A stretch of 33,891 nt of DNA, taken from positions 1-33,891 of the forward strand of contig CANQXA010000016.1 in the NCBI GenBank assembly GCA_947627765.1. The letters are read 5' to 3'. Position numbers and translations under genes: made by a program. Below, in pieces: positions 1 to 9,018 of this stretch (positions are counted from its first letter, which is position 1; every line of letters starts with the position of its first letter). The notes below the pieces were generated by a model. The model was not told the origin of the DNA. It made no database searches and saw only the letters and a program-made list of their open reading frames with translations. The stretch is from an uncultured Clostridia bacterium. Lineage in GTDB: Bacteria; Bacillota; Clostridia; Christensenellales; Borkfalkiaceae.

Positions 1-3000
1 CAACGACGTTTCTTCGGGCTCCGCTTCGCCGTCTTTCACGAGATACTTCGTGATAAGTTCCACTGCCTCGCTGACCTGCACTCTCAGCTTGATCCCGTCG
101 ATTTCCAACAGGAGACCGTCTTGGACATACTCCACCTTTACAGTCTTGGTAGATTCGCCATAGGTCAATTCGAGCGTAGCCGCAACGGCAAGGTTTTGAA
201 TATCGAAATTGAAAGTCCCTGCGATCCCGAGCCCTTTGTATGCATAATTAACTTCGGCTTTCAGATAGCCGCCGTCGTAGAGGTCGGCAACCGCCTTAGC
301 GTAGTCGGTGATATCGATGTAACCTTCGGGATCGAAATCCGCCGCCTCCGTACCCTTGGAGACCGTGACGGAGACCGCATTATCCAACGCAGAGAGCTCG
401 ATCTTGCCGTCTTTTCCGACCGAGAGCTCGATATCCCCGAGATCGAAGACGGGAACATCGCTACCTTCTTCGTTCTTTTCGACCAATCCGAGCAGTTCGA
501 AGAGCTTGCCGCCTGCGACCGTCAAAGAGACGGTATCCCCCGCTTCTTCGAACTTGGGAACGAGCGTGGAAAGATCCATCGAGAAGAGACGGCGCAGGAT
601 ATCTTTCGCGACGAAATCGTTCTTCGGCACGGAGATATAGCGCATTACGAGGTCCGCCGCCTCTTGTACATTCGCTTTCAGCTTGATCCCGTTTGCATCC
701 GACCCTTCGGCGTCTTCCGCGGTTTCCTCGACCGTGAGATAGACCGATCCGTTTTGAAGGTAGAAGCGTACCGTTTTTTGCGCGGAACCGTAAGCAAAGG
801 TGAGGCGGGAAGCGGCATAAAGTCCGTTGAGATCATATCCCTTATCGGTAAAGAGCGCGGAAATGTCGAGCCCGATCTCGCCCGATACAGTAAGCCCGCC
901 GCCCGTATATTTTACTCCGACTTGGAACAGCCTTCCGTCGATGAGATCGGCGACGGCAGTCGCGTACTCGACGATGTCCACATAACCTTCCGCCTTGAAT
1001 TCGAAGGGCGAAATGCCTTTCGCGGTGAGCGCCGCGGTCACGTCGCCCGAGAGCCCGAGCGAGATCTCGCCTTCGGAAGAAAGGGACAGCGACGCACTGA
1101 GCTCGAGCCCGCCCTCTTCGTCGATCACGCCGGCCGACCGAAGAAGCTCGGCAACCCCGAGAACGACGGACAGCTTGGAATCGGCTTCCGTGACTTGGAG
1201 AAGCGTCGTGAAATCGAGGGCAAAGATCGTTTCGAGCAGATCGTTCGCGCCGACGTTCGACGTCGGAATCTCGAGATACCTGCGCACGAGGGCGAGCGCT
1301 TCGTCCGTATTCGCCGCAATTTTGAGCGTGCCGACGGAGAGATAGACCGTATTGTCCGTCCCCGAATAGAGAATACCGAGCGCATTGTTCATTCCGTCGT
1401 ATGTCAACGTCAAAGAGGCGCTCGCTGCAAGGGGCTTAAAGTTCAGCTGTGCGCTGCCGGATACGGTGAGCCCGCTCACGGAGACCGATTGTACGCCGAC
1501 GGAGAGCGCGCCTTGGTCTGCGATCTCCATGACGGCCTTCACATAAGGCATGATGTCGATGTAAGCGGAAAAATCCTCGGAAAGGGAGAACGCCTCGCCC
1601 GCGGAGACGGCAACTTTCACGCCGAGAACGGTAAGGGTGACCGTCTTTTGCGCGTCGGAGATCTCGATTCCGATGTCGCCGAGGTCAGGCGCCTTATCGC
1701 CGAGAAGCCCGAGCCCGCCGAGGAGCGCATTGCCGTGCAACACAAGAGAAAGGGTGGATTCATCCTCCGAAATCTCGAAGAGGGAGCTATCGAAGGTCAT
1801 CCCGAGCAATTTTTCGAGCAATTCGCGCGCTTGGGGCGCCTGTTGCAGTCCGAGAGACGAGGAGATCAGATCCATCGCCTCCTGAACGTCCGCCGTAAAC
1901 TTGACGCCTTCGAACGCGAGATAGATCCCGCCGTCTGCATAGAGGACGGAAAGCGTCTTGCTGTGACCCGCATAGCCGAGCGTAAAGTTCCCCTCCGTCA
2001 AATAATCGGAAAGCTGGAACTTGACGGTCCCGGAGACGGTAAGTCCGCCCGCCGCATAGGAGACGTCCGCCGTAAAGGCGCCGCCGCGGATGAGATCGGC
2101 TACCGTCTTCGCATAGCTGAGAATATCGGTATAGCCGTCCTTCGGGCGCGCGCCGAACGGAGCGCCCGCGCGGACGGTAAACTGTAAGCCGAGCGAGGAA
2201 GCCGATACCCCGATCGACGGAGCGACGATCCCCTCTCCCGAAACCGTGAGGGTGATCTCCCCGAGGTCGAACCCGAGGCCGAGTTCTTTGAGGAGCTCGG
2301 TCCCTTTGACGGCGAGCAGGGCGACGTTGTCCTCTTCGGTCAACGTGAAGAAGTCCCCAAAGTCGAGAGCAAAGAAGTTTTTGGCGAGATCGGTCTCATT
2401 CGGAGTGGGAGCGGCTTCGAACAGCGACAAGACATAATCTGCCGCGTCTTTGGCGTTCGCCTTGATACGGATCCCGTCAACGCCGACGTAGACCACGCCG
2501 TCCGAATAAATGACGGAAATGAATTTTTCCGCGGCGCCGTAAGAGAGGGCAACGTCGCCCTGCACGAGGTAGGACTCGAGGTCGATCTGAAGCGCACCGG
2601 AGATCTTGAGCGAATCGGCACGGTAACTGACCTCCGCATTCAGAACGCCGCCGCGGAGAATGTCGGCAACGGTACTTGCGTAGGGCACGAGCTCGACATA
2701 TTCGGAACTTACGGCGGAGACGGGCTTCTTCCCCGCCGTGACTGTGGCAAGGATCCCCATCTCTTCCGCTTGCGCTTCGATCTTCCCTTCGCCGACCGTT
2801 ACGTTCACGTCTCCGAGTTGATATTCGATCCCGAGCGCTTTCAGAAGCATTGTCCCGTTTACCGCAAGGACCAACTCCCCGTTCTCTTCCGTCGCTTCCA
2901 AAAGTTCGCCGAAGTTCAGCGAGAACAGCGTTTTGAGAAGATCGGTCTCTTCCTCCGTCCCCTCGTCCGCTTGCAGGAAGGACATCACGAGCTCCGCCGC

Positions 3001-6000
3001 TTCCTCTACGTTCGCGGAGACTTTGATCCCGTCGAGCTCCAAATAGAGGACATGGCTCTCCCCTTCGCTCCCGAAGATCAAGCCGATCTCTTTGGATACG
3101 CCCTTATAGGTGACTTTCGCCGTACCGGAAACGGACAGCGTTTTGGGATCGAGGTCCAATGCGGCGTCTACCGCGAGATCGCCCGTTTTATAATTGAGCG
3201 CGAGGGCAAAATAGTCGTTCGCAATCAGATCCATGACGCGGCGGACGTGCGGCAGAACGTCGATATATCCGTCCGTCTCCACCGTAAACGTCGAGCCCTT
3301 GCGCACGTTCAAGGTGACCCCTTTCGCCGACGCGGTCACCGTATCGCTTGCCACTTTGAGGCTCACTTCGCCCAAATCGAAATTGAGCCCAAGCTCTTTG
3401 AGAAGGGCTGTACCCGCAACGGCGACGGTCAGTTCATTGTCTTTCTCGGTGAGCGTGAGGAAATCGCCGAAGTCGAGGGCAAAGAGTTGGACGAGGTAAT
3501 CGGTCTCTTCGCCTTTTTCGGGCACGCCGATCGCCTCTTCCACAAGCGCGACCGCTTCCTGCACGTCCGCGCGGAGTTTGATCCCATCGATTTCGGAATT
3601 TCTGTCGATCTCGAGATAGACGGCGCCATCGCGGTAGATAAATCCGACCTGCTTTTCGCTCCCGTTGTAACCGACGGTCACCCCGCCCTTCACGAGCAGG
3701 GAGTTGATGTCGAGCGAGAGATCGCCCGCGACGGTAAACCCGCCGTTTTCATATTCGATTTGCGCCGAAAGGAGCCCGTCGCGGAAGATCTCCGCGAGCG
3801 CGCTCGCATAGGGCACAAGCTCGACATATTCGGAACTTACGGCGGAGACGGGCTTTTTTCCCGCCGTGACTGTGGCAAGGATCCCCATCTCTTCCGCTTT
3901 CGCTTCGATCTTGCCTTCGCCGACCGTTACGTTCACGTCTCCGAGTTGATATTCGATCCCGAGCGCTTTCAGAAGCATCGTCCCGTTTACCGCAAGGACC
4001 AACTCCCCGTTCTCTTCCGTCGCTTCCAAAAGTTCGCCGAAGTTCAGCGAGAACAGCGTTTTGAGAAGATCAAACTCTTCCTCCGTTCCCTCGTCCGCTT
4101 GCAGGAAGGACATCACGAGCTCCGCCGCTTCCTCTATGTTCGCGGAGACTTTGATCCCGTCGAGCTCCAAATAGATGACATGGCTCTCCCCTTCGCTTCC
4201 GAAGATCAAGCCGATCTCTTTGGATACGTCCTTATAGGTGACTTTCGCCGTCCCCGAAACGGACAGCGTTTTGGGATCGAGATCCAATGCGGCATCCACC
4301 GCGAGATCGCCCGTTTTATAGTTGAGCGCGAGGGCAAAATAGTCGTTCGCGATCAGATCCATGACGCGGCGGACGTGCGGCAGAACGTCGATATACCCGT
4401 CCGTCTCCACCGTAAACGTCGAGCCCTTGCGCACGTTCAAGGTGACCCCTTTCGCCGACGCGGTCACCGTATCGCTTGCCACTTTGAGGCTTACTTCGCC
4501 CAAATCGAAGTCCACTCCGAAGGCGCGGAGAAGCTCCGTCCCCTGCAAAACGACGGAGAGCTCGCCGAGCTCCTTGTCCTCCGTGAGGGTAACGTTGGAG
4601 AGGTCGAGCCCGAGCACGGCTTCGAGAATGTCGGTCTCGGCGCCCGCCGAGGGTACTTCGAGCCACTCCGAGAGGAGCCCTATCGCCTCTTGCACGTTCG
4701 CTTTGAAGCGAAGCCCTTCCGCCGAAACCAAGAGGAAACCGTCCCCATAGGCGACCGAGACCTGCTTTTCGCTCCCACGGTAGCCGACGGTAAACTCCCC
4801 TTTGGCGAGGAATTCGCCGCTGAAATCCACCGCGACATTGCCGCCGACGGAGAAATTCTCCGCGGAATAATCGATCGCCACGCTGAGACGGCGATCCTCC
4901 AAGAGATCGGCGAGGGCGTTGGCATAGGGAATGGCGTCGATAAAGCCGACGTCTTCCCATGCAAACGGCGATCCCGCGGTGAGGGTGATCTCCGCGCCGA
5001 GAAGGGACGCGGTGAGAGCGGTCTCTTCCTGCGCGCGTACGCCGAGCACGACGTCGCCGAGCGAGAAATCCAAGCCGAACGCCTTCAACAGCTCACTGCC
5101 GTTGAGGGCGAGTTTGAGCATATTCTCCTCCTCGGAGGAAACGATGTTCGCCGCAAATTCGGGAGAAAGTACCGTCGTGAGAAGCTGACCGATGTCGATG
5201 GCGGAGGTCCCCCCTTGCGGAAGCTCGAAGAACCTCGTAAGAAGCGCTACGGCATCGACCAGATCGGCTTTGAGGCGGATGCCTTCGAGATCGAGGTAGA
5301 TCGTCTCGTCGATAAAGGCGAAGCGCGCCTGTTTTTTGGCGCCGCTCGCGGTCCCCGTAAGTGTAAGTTCGCCCTGCGCCCCCGTTGCGGCGGCGTCGAG
5401 ATCGATCCCTCCGTCGAGACGGAACCCGTTGCCCGCATAGGAAATATCGGCATGAAGGACCTCGGAAGAGAAGAGCCCCGCGAGCCCTTTCCCGTAGGGC
5501 ATAAGATCGACGAATCCCTCTCTTGCGCTTGCCGTAAGAGCGGGAAGCATTCCCCCGCCCAAGCGAAGGACGGCGGTAATATCGTGTCCGCCCGCTTCGA
5601 GAACGACTTCGACGCGGTCGAGCGAGGCGCGGTTCTTTTCGTTAAGGAAGAAATAAAAATCGAGCGGAAGGACGGCGCCGCCGAGCGGAAGTTCGGAGTG
5701 GAGCTCCGCCTTGCCCTCGCCGAACGTGAACTTGCCGTTGACGATGGAACCGAGAAGATCGTTCCCGTCCGCCTCGCCTTCCGCAGGCTCGCTTTCGGAC
5801 CCGCTCTCCGTGCCGCCGATCAATCCGCCGAGGGCGGACATGAGATCGGTAAGACCGGCTTTGCCCCGCACACCCCCATAGCTGAGGTACGCGGTGCCGC
5901 CGTCCATCCATAGGGCGACGTCCCCGAATTTGGCACGCAGTTCGACGGCGCTCAGATCCACGTCGTTCATATCGAGACGGCTCAAATCGACATAGAACGA

Positions 6001-7281
6001 TCCTTTGAGAAGGGAACTGTCTACCGTGACGTCCAAGGAGAGCACGGTGGGTTCGGCGAGGAGCCCGCCGAATGCGTCCGCAAGAGCGCCGACGGCAGTC
6101 GGATCCTCTTGGATGATGCCCGAAACGGGCCCGTCCACATAGGGTTCGAAGTACTTTGTGTAGTAGTCGTCGATGAAAGTAAATTCATCCGTCTCGTCGC
6201 CTACCCAATTATAGAGCACGCGGTCGTAGAAAAAGTCGGTGCGGGAGGTGGAAGTGCAGGGCGCGGCGATCGGCCCGTACTGGGCAAAATAGGATTCGTC
6301 GATCGTCGTCTGGTAGACCCGCCAATCTTCGTCGAAAATAAAGGAGACCGAAATAGCGTCAAAGACGGGCGCCTCGGGCAGCCCGCCCGTAAAGATCATT
6401 TGGTTTTCGTAATACGCGGTCGCGCCGCGGACTTCCCCGTTGACCTCGTATGTATGCGGGTTCAGACGGTATGTAACTTTGTATTTCCCGGCATAGTCCT
6501 CTTCCCCGGGGTTTTCTCCCGTGACGATCTCCACGCGGGAGTAATTGCCGTCGGTAGGAGCGGAGGCCAGCGCCGTCTTGGTAGCTCCCTCCTCGAATGG
6601 AAGAACGGTGTTCTCCTCGATGACATATACGGAGAGCTCGTAGGCAGGAAGCCCGTTGTTGCCCTTAAAGCTGAGGTCCTCGCCCTCGGGATCGGGGTTT
6701 TCGATGTTCAGCGTACGGTAAGGAGTTCCCGTCGTCCAATCCATGTTCAGCCAATTATCGGGCTCGATGGAAGTCACGGGCTTCTGCCACATGACGACGT
6801 TCTGATCCTTGAGATAGCAGAAAAGGCTCGCGACGTTGACGAGACTGCTGCTCGTAAGGTCTGCGGAGATCAGCATCCCGTTGCGGTACGCCTTGTAGGT
6901 GCGCACCTGCTGGGTGATGACGGTGTTGACCGTGCCCTGCATCCTCGCCGTCCAATCGGTTTGGGTGCGGAAGGTTTGATTGAGCCTGCCGAAGATCTCG
7001 ATGCCGTTGTATCCGCCTTCGGCGCCGTTGTCTACGGCGAGATCATCGGAATCGCCGTTGTATTGGTCGAGCGAGAAGCGCTCCCCTTCCGCAACTTCAT
7101 AGACGACGGAGCCGTAATCGGACCCGACGACGTTTCGTTTGGGCGCCCCCAAAAAGATTTTCAGGACGCTATATATTCCGAGACCCAATACGGCAAAGGC
7201 GGAAAGGATCGCGAGCGCCTTCATCAAACCGCTCATACGGGAATCCACACTGCCGTTTCTCACTTTTTTCGAATAACTCAT
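1..7281 (-). CDS. Giant membrane-anchored repeat protein, C-terminus outside window
   Basis: An open frame of 2,427 codons runs from ATG at 7281 to the window edge without a stop that I could find. The start has an AAAGGAG ribosome site 7 bases upstream and a near-consensus promoter. Residues 1-21 are basic, about 22-44 form one membrane helix, about 46-400 are a unique domain, and from about residue 410 the rest is a run of units near 190 residues. Each unit carries recognisable blocks: a YxxG(S)xK strand, a [LI]DGIKxxANVxEA block, a 'LF.LDF..LL..TEE' block, a 'LGL.F.LGE..L.V' block and a 'GYIDI.PYA..V.DL' block. The alternating hydrophobic pattern suggests beta-rich modules exposed outside the cell. 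I do not recognise the family; a LolA/LppX-like fold is a guess. It is transcribed alone; the importer operon upstream ends in its own terminator. Confidence 0.85.
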   Translation of the reverse strand, partial: MSYSKKVRNGSVDSRMSGLMKALAILSAFAVLGLGIYSVLKIFLGAPKRNVVGSDYGSVVYEVAEGERFSLDQYNGDSDDLAVDNGAEGGYNGIEIFGRLNQTFRTQTDWTARMQGTVNTVITQQVRTYKAYRNGMLISADLTSSSLVNVASLFCYLKDQNVVMWQKPVTSIEPDNWLNMDWTTGTPYRTLNIENPDPEGEDLSFKGNNGLPAYELSVYVIEENTVLPFEEGATKTALASAPTDGNYSRVEIVTGENPGEEDYAGKYKVTYRLNPHTYEVNGEVRGATAYYENQMIFTGGLPEAPVFDAISVSFIFDEDWRVYQTTIDESYFAQYGPIAAPCTSTSRTDFFYDRVLYNWVGDETDEFTFIDDYYTKYFEPYVDGPVSGIIQEDPTAVGALADAFGGLLAEPTVLSLDVTVDSSLLKGSFYVDLSRLDMNDVDLSAVELRAKFGDVALWMDGGTAYLSYGGVRGKAGLTDLMSALGGLIGGTESGSESEPAEGEADGNDLLGSIVNGKFTFGEGKAELHSELPLGGAVLPLDFYFFLNEKNRASLDRVEVVLEAGGHDITAVLRLGGGMLPALTASAREGFVDLMPYGKGLAGLFSSEVLHADISYAGNGFRLDGGIDLDAAATGAQGELTLTGTASGAKKQARFAFIDETIYLDLEGIRLKADLVDAVALLTRFFELPQGGTSAIDIGQLLTTVLSPEFAANIVSSEEENMLKLALNGSELLKAFGLDFSLGDVVLGVRAQEETALTASLLGAEITLTAGSPFAWEDVGFIDAIPYANALADLLEDRRLSVAIDYSAENFSVGGNVAVDFSGEFLAKGEFTVGYRGSEKQVSVAYGDGFLLVSAEGLRFKANVQEAIGLLSEWLEVPSAGAETDILEAVLGLDLSNVTLTEDKELGELSVVLQGTELLRAFGVDFDLGEVSLKVASDTVTASAKGVTLNVRKGSTFTVETDGYIDVLPHVRRVMDLIANDYFALALNYKTGDLAVDAALDLDPKTLSVSGTAKVTYKDVSKEIGLIFGSEGESHVIYLELDGIKVSANIEEAAELVMSFLQADEGTEEEFDLLKTLFSLNFGELLEATEENGELVLAVNGTMLLKALGIEYQLGDVNVTVGEGKIEAKAEEMGILATVTAGKKPVSAVSSEYVELVPYASALAEIFRDGLLSAQIEYENGGFTVAGDLSLDINSLLVKGGVTVGYNGSEKQVGFIYRDGAVYLEIDRNSEIDGIKLRADVQEAVALVEEAIGVPEKGEETDYLVQLFALDFGDFLTLTEKDNELTVAVAGTALLKELGLNFDLGEVSLKVASDTVTASAKGVTLNVRKGSTFTVETDGYIDVLPHVRRVMDLIANDYFALALNYKTGDLAVDAALDLDPKTLSVSGTAKVTYKGVSKEIGLIFGSEGESHVLYLELDGIKVSANVEEAAELVMSFLQADEGTEEETDLLKTLFSLNFGELLEATEENGELVLAVNGTMLLKALGIEYQLGDVNVTVGEGKIEAQAEEMGILATVTAGKKPVSAVSSEYVELVPYASTVADILRGGVLNAEVSYRADSLKISGALQIDLESYLVQGDVALSYGAAEKFISVIYSDGVVYVGVDGIRIKANAKDAADYVLSLFEAAPTPNETDLAKNFFALDFGDFFTLTEEDNVALLAVKGTELLKELGLGFDLGEITLTVSGEGIVAPSIGVSASSLGLQFTVRAGAPFGARPKDGYTDILSYAKTVADLIRGGAFTADVSYAAGGLTVSGTVKFQLSDYLTEGNFTLGYAGHSKTLSVLYADGGIYLAFEGVKFTADVQEAMDLISSSLGLQQAPQARELLEKLLGMTFDSSLFEISEDESTLSLVLHGNALLGGLGLLGDKAPDLGDIGIEISDAQKTVTLTVLGVKVAVSAGEAFSLSEDFSAYIDIMPYVKAVMEIADQGALSVGVQSVSVSGLTVSGSAQLNFKPLAASASLTLTYDGMNNALGILYSGTDNTVYLSVGTLKIAANTDEALALVRRYLEIPTSNVGANDLLETIFALDFTTLLQVTEADSKLSVVLGVAELLRSAGVIDEEGGLELSASLSLSSEGEISLGLSGDVTAALTAKGISPFEFKAEGYVDIVEYATAVADLIDGRLFQVGVKYTGGGLTVSGEIGLDISALFTDKGYDLNGLYAASRLTFAYGSAQKTVRFYLQNGSVYLTVEETAEDAEGSDANGIKLKANVQEAADLVMRYISVPKNDFVAKDILRRLFSMDLSTLVPKFEEAGDTVSLTVAGGKLFELLGLVEKNEEGSDVPVFDLGDIELSVGKDGKIELSALDNAVSVTVSKGTEAADFDPEGYIDITDYAKAVADLYDGGYLKAEVNYAYKGLGIAGTFNFDIQNLAVAATLELTYGESTKTVKVEYVQDGLLLEIDGIKLRVQVSEAVELITKYLVKDGEAEPEETSL
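2681..3380 (-). repeat. Near-identical direct repeat, copy A (inside giant gene)
   Basis: These 700 bases match 3809-4508 at an exact offset of 1,128 bases (376 codons, two protein units). By eye I count about 23 mismatches and no gap, close to 97% identity, and most mismatches are silent. Identity falls off sharply at both ends, while the other units of the gene are far more diverged. This indicates a recent two-unit duplication or gene conversion within the gene. Confidence 0.9.
3809..4508 (-). repeat. Near-identical direct repeat, copy B (inside giant gene)
   Basis: Partner of 2681-3380. The identical tract covers a little more than one 190-residue unit. Amino-acid changes between copies are few (for example Val/Ile in the NVEEA/NIEEA block, Thr/Phe before the DLLKTLF block, Gly/Asp before VSK). 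An assembler could collapse or expand such a pair, so the copy number should be confirmed with long reads. Confidence 0.9.
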
Positions 7282-7382
7282 ACTATCGCTCCTTTAAGAT
7301 GACTGCGGCAAAACCGCAAATTCAGGCGCTTTTTTCCTCAGAAAACCGCGCTGCGAGAGTTGTAATAAATTCTTATGACAGA

Positions 7383-7411
7383 ATTCTACCATAAATGTGA
7401 CAGTTTGTCAA
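7383..7411 (-). promoter_or_regulatory. Sigma-A promoter of the giant repeat gene
   Basis: On the minus strand TTGACA (7411-7406) is followed by 17 bases and TAGAAT (7388-7383). Transcription would start near 7376 and give a leader of about 95 bases before the ATG at 7281. Confidence 0.8.
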
Positions 7412-7470
7412 AGGAATTTACAAAAAAAATGCCCGAAAAAGATAAAAATTTTAAGAAAAAATCTGCGAAA

Positions 7471-7498
7471 TAAAAAAATACATCCCATAAGGGATGCA
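7471..7498 (-). terminator. Intrinsic terminator of the ABC importer operon
   Basis: On the minus strand CATCCC-TTAT-GGGATG (7496-7481), extendable by a G-U and a T-A pair to 8 bp, is followed by TATTTTTTTA. It lies 70 bases after the ATPase stop and upstream of the giant gene's promoter, so it separates the two units. Nothing else coding is seen between 7282 and 7568. Confidence 0.7.
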
Positions 7499-7568
7499 AA
7501 CCGGAAAAACGGCTGAAAAAAGGTTGCGAAAAAAGTCCGCGGCGGATATGACAAACGTCATAGCGGAA

Positions 7569-8264
7569 TCATGACAACGGACTGTCTTCTTCGCAACCGG
7601 GACCGAGGAGGGCGCGGATGAGTTCGTCCTCCACGGGGCTCTTGCAGAGGAAGGGGCGGGGCGGATCGCCGGGGACGGTAAAATCTCCGATGAGACTGCC
7701 CTGTTTGAGGACGACGGCGCGATGGGAGAGCAAAACCGCCTCGCGGACGTCGTGCGTCACGAAGACGACCGTGCTACCCGTCTCCCGCCAAAGCGAGGAG
7801 ACAAGCCCGATGAGCGATCTTTTGAGGGAGAGATCGAGGGAGGAAAACGGCTCATCCATCAGCAGAAGTTTATGGGGGTACAAAAAGGCGCGGGCAATGG
7901 CGACGCGGCGGCGTTCTCCCCCCGAAAGGGAAGACGGGAGGTCGCGCTCCCTTCCGCCGAGCCCGACCTTTTCCAGCATCGGATCGATCTCTTTCCAAAG
8001 ATTTTTGGGAAGAATAAACCGTAAGTTTCCGCGCACCGAGAGATGAGGGAGCAACTTGGCGTCCTGATCGAGATAGGAACAGGGAACCCGCCCTTCTACA
8101 TCGCCTTCATGGGGGACAAGCCCGGAAATGACGTTGAGGAGCGTCGTCTTTCCCGCTCCGCTTTCCCCGAGGACCGCGGTGATCTTCCCCTCTTCGAGCT
8201 CAAAACTCGGAATGGAGAGAGCAGTTTTATTTCCGTAAGTTTTGACAACATTCGTCAGTCTCAT
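7569..8264 (-). CDS. ABC importer ATP-binding protein, NitT/TauT (SsuB/TauB) type
   Basis: A 231-residue nucleotide-binding subunit that powers the importer at the inner face of the membrane. It has Walker A GESGAGKT at residues 33-40, the signature LSGGERRR near residue 117, Walker B LLLMDEP with the D-loop SSLD, and the switch His in FVTHD. The first Met at 8264 is chosen because its ATG overlaps the permease stop (ATGA) and has GAGGTG 6 bases upstream; a longer frame to 8300 lies inside the permease gene. The DQDAKLLPHLSV region matches the Q-loop of the nitrate/sulfonate/taurine/thiamine-precursor importer group, but the ATPase does not reveal the substrate. Last gene of the operon; the terminator follows at 7498-7471. 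Confidence 0.92.
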   Translation of the reverse strand: MRLTNVVKTYGNKTALSIPSFELEEGKITAVLGESGAGKTTLLNVISGLVPHEGDVEGRVPCSYLDQDAKLLPHLSVRGNLRFILPKNLWKEIDPMLEKVGLGGRERDLPSSLSGGERRRVAIARAFLYPHKLLLMDEPFSSLDLSLKRSLIGLVSSLWRETGSTVVFVTHDVREAVLLSHRAVVLKQGSLIGDFTVPGDPPRPFLCKSPVEDELIRALLGPGCEEDSPLS

Positions 8265-9016
8265 GCACGCCACCTCACGATCGCCTTGGAGATCAGCCAA
8301 AAGATCGCTTCAAACAAAAATCCGACGAATACGGTAAGAAGGGTGAGCGCCATGAGGCGGGGGATCTCGAGGTAGCCCTGCGCCTGTTGCATCATACCGC
8401 CGAGACTGCGCGCCGTCACCGAAAGGACTTCGCCCGAAACGGTGATCTTGAGCCCGAGCGAAAAGGTCGCCCCCATCTGCCCCAAGACGGGCGGAGCGGC
8501 GAGAGGCAAATACATCAGCGCCGCACGGCGTGCCCGCCCGACCTTGAAAGCGCGCGCAAGTCCGCCGTATTCATTCTTCACCTCATCGAGCGCCGCAAGC
8601 ATCGAGGCGTAAAAGACAGGCATCAGTACCAAGACGGCGATGAGCACGGGCGCCGCCGCGGGCGACGTCCACAGCAGGAAGATGAGCACGAGCGCCATCG
8701 TCGGGACCGTCCTGAGCAGGGAGATCACGGGGGCAAGAAAGGCGCGGGCGCGCCCCGAGAGCAGAGCGCAGAGGGAGAGGACGAGCCCCAACGCGAAGGA
8801 GAGGAAAAACGCCTCGACCGTGCGCAAGACCGTCCCCCCGAAGGCGCGCCAAAAGGCGGCTTGCCCGAGCAGCCGCCCCATTTCGCGGAACGTCGCGCCG
8901 ACGGAAGGGATCACATAGTCGTTCTTTACGGAAACGTAGGCGATCAACCATGCGAGCCATATGGCGGCGACGGCGACAAGAGAGCACAGAAAATTGTAGA
9001 GCTTATCGCGTTTCAA
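8261..9016 (-). CDS. ABC importer permease, NitT/TauT (BPD_transp_1) type
   Basis: A 251-residue polytopic membrane protein with about six helices (first at residues 9-27, last near 228-246). The cytoplasmic coupling loop EYGGLARAFKVGR followed by MYLPLAAP around residues 150-175 is the EAA motif that docks on the ATPase. The start is an unusual TTG at 9016, two bases after the stop of the binding-protein gene, with GGAG 5 bases upstream inside that gene's last codons, so translation is probably coupled. No in-frame ATG offers a better start. The family carries nitrate, alkanesulfonates, taurine or pyrimidine precursors; the substrate here is unknown. Confidence 0.9.
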   Translation of the reverse strand: MKRDKLYNFLCSLVAVAAIWLAWLIAYVSVKNDYVIPSVGATFREMGRLLGQAAFWRAFGGTVLRTVEAFFLSFALGLVLSLCALLSGRARAFLAPVISLLRTVPTMALVLIFLLWTSPAAAPVLIAVLVLMPVFYASMLAALDEVKNEYGGLARAFKVGRARRAALMYLPLAAPPVLGQMGATFSLGLKITVSGEVLSVTARSLGGMMQQAQGYLEIPRLMALTLLTVFVGFLFEAIFWLISKAIVRWRA

Positions 9017-9018
9017 AA

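Larger units (their letters stand above)
1..5900 (-). repeat. Tandem array of about 190-residue protein repeats
   Basis: The 'DGIK..AN..EA' block, or a recognisable variant, recurs at about nt 85-120, 660-705, 1290-1330, 1890-1930, 2440-2490, 3000-3040, 3570-3600, 4130-4170, 4690-4730 and 5260-5300, with a more divergent copy near 5830-5870. The spacing is close to 564-600 bases, i.e. 188-200 residues per unit. Most copies are well diverged from each other, so the array is old, with one recent exception noted separately. The array continues beyond the left edge, so the copy number of eleven is a minimum. Confidence 0.8.

Noticed and set aside
121-2187. A 688-codon plus-strand frame, with a 1,047-codon one at 2770-5913 and a 397-codon one at 6109-7302
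   Set aside because: All lie antisense to the giant repeat gene, show its repeat as mirrored low-quality sequence rich in Arg/Glu, and lack ribosome sites. GC-biased third positions on the coding strand open the opposite frame.
1-5900. CRISPR-like or transposon-like origin of the repeats in the giant gene
   Set aside because: The repeats are in-frame protein modules of about 570 bases that diverge gradually; there are no short palindromic repeats, spacers, terminal inverted repeats or transposase.
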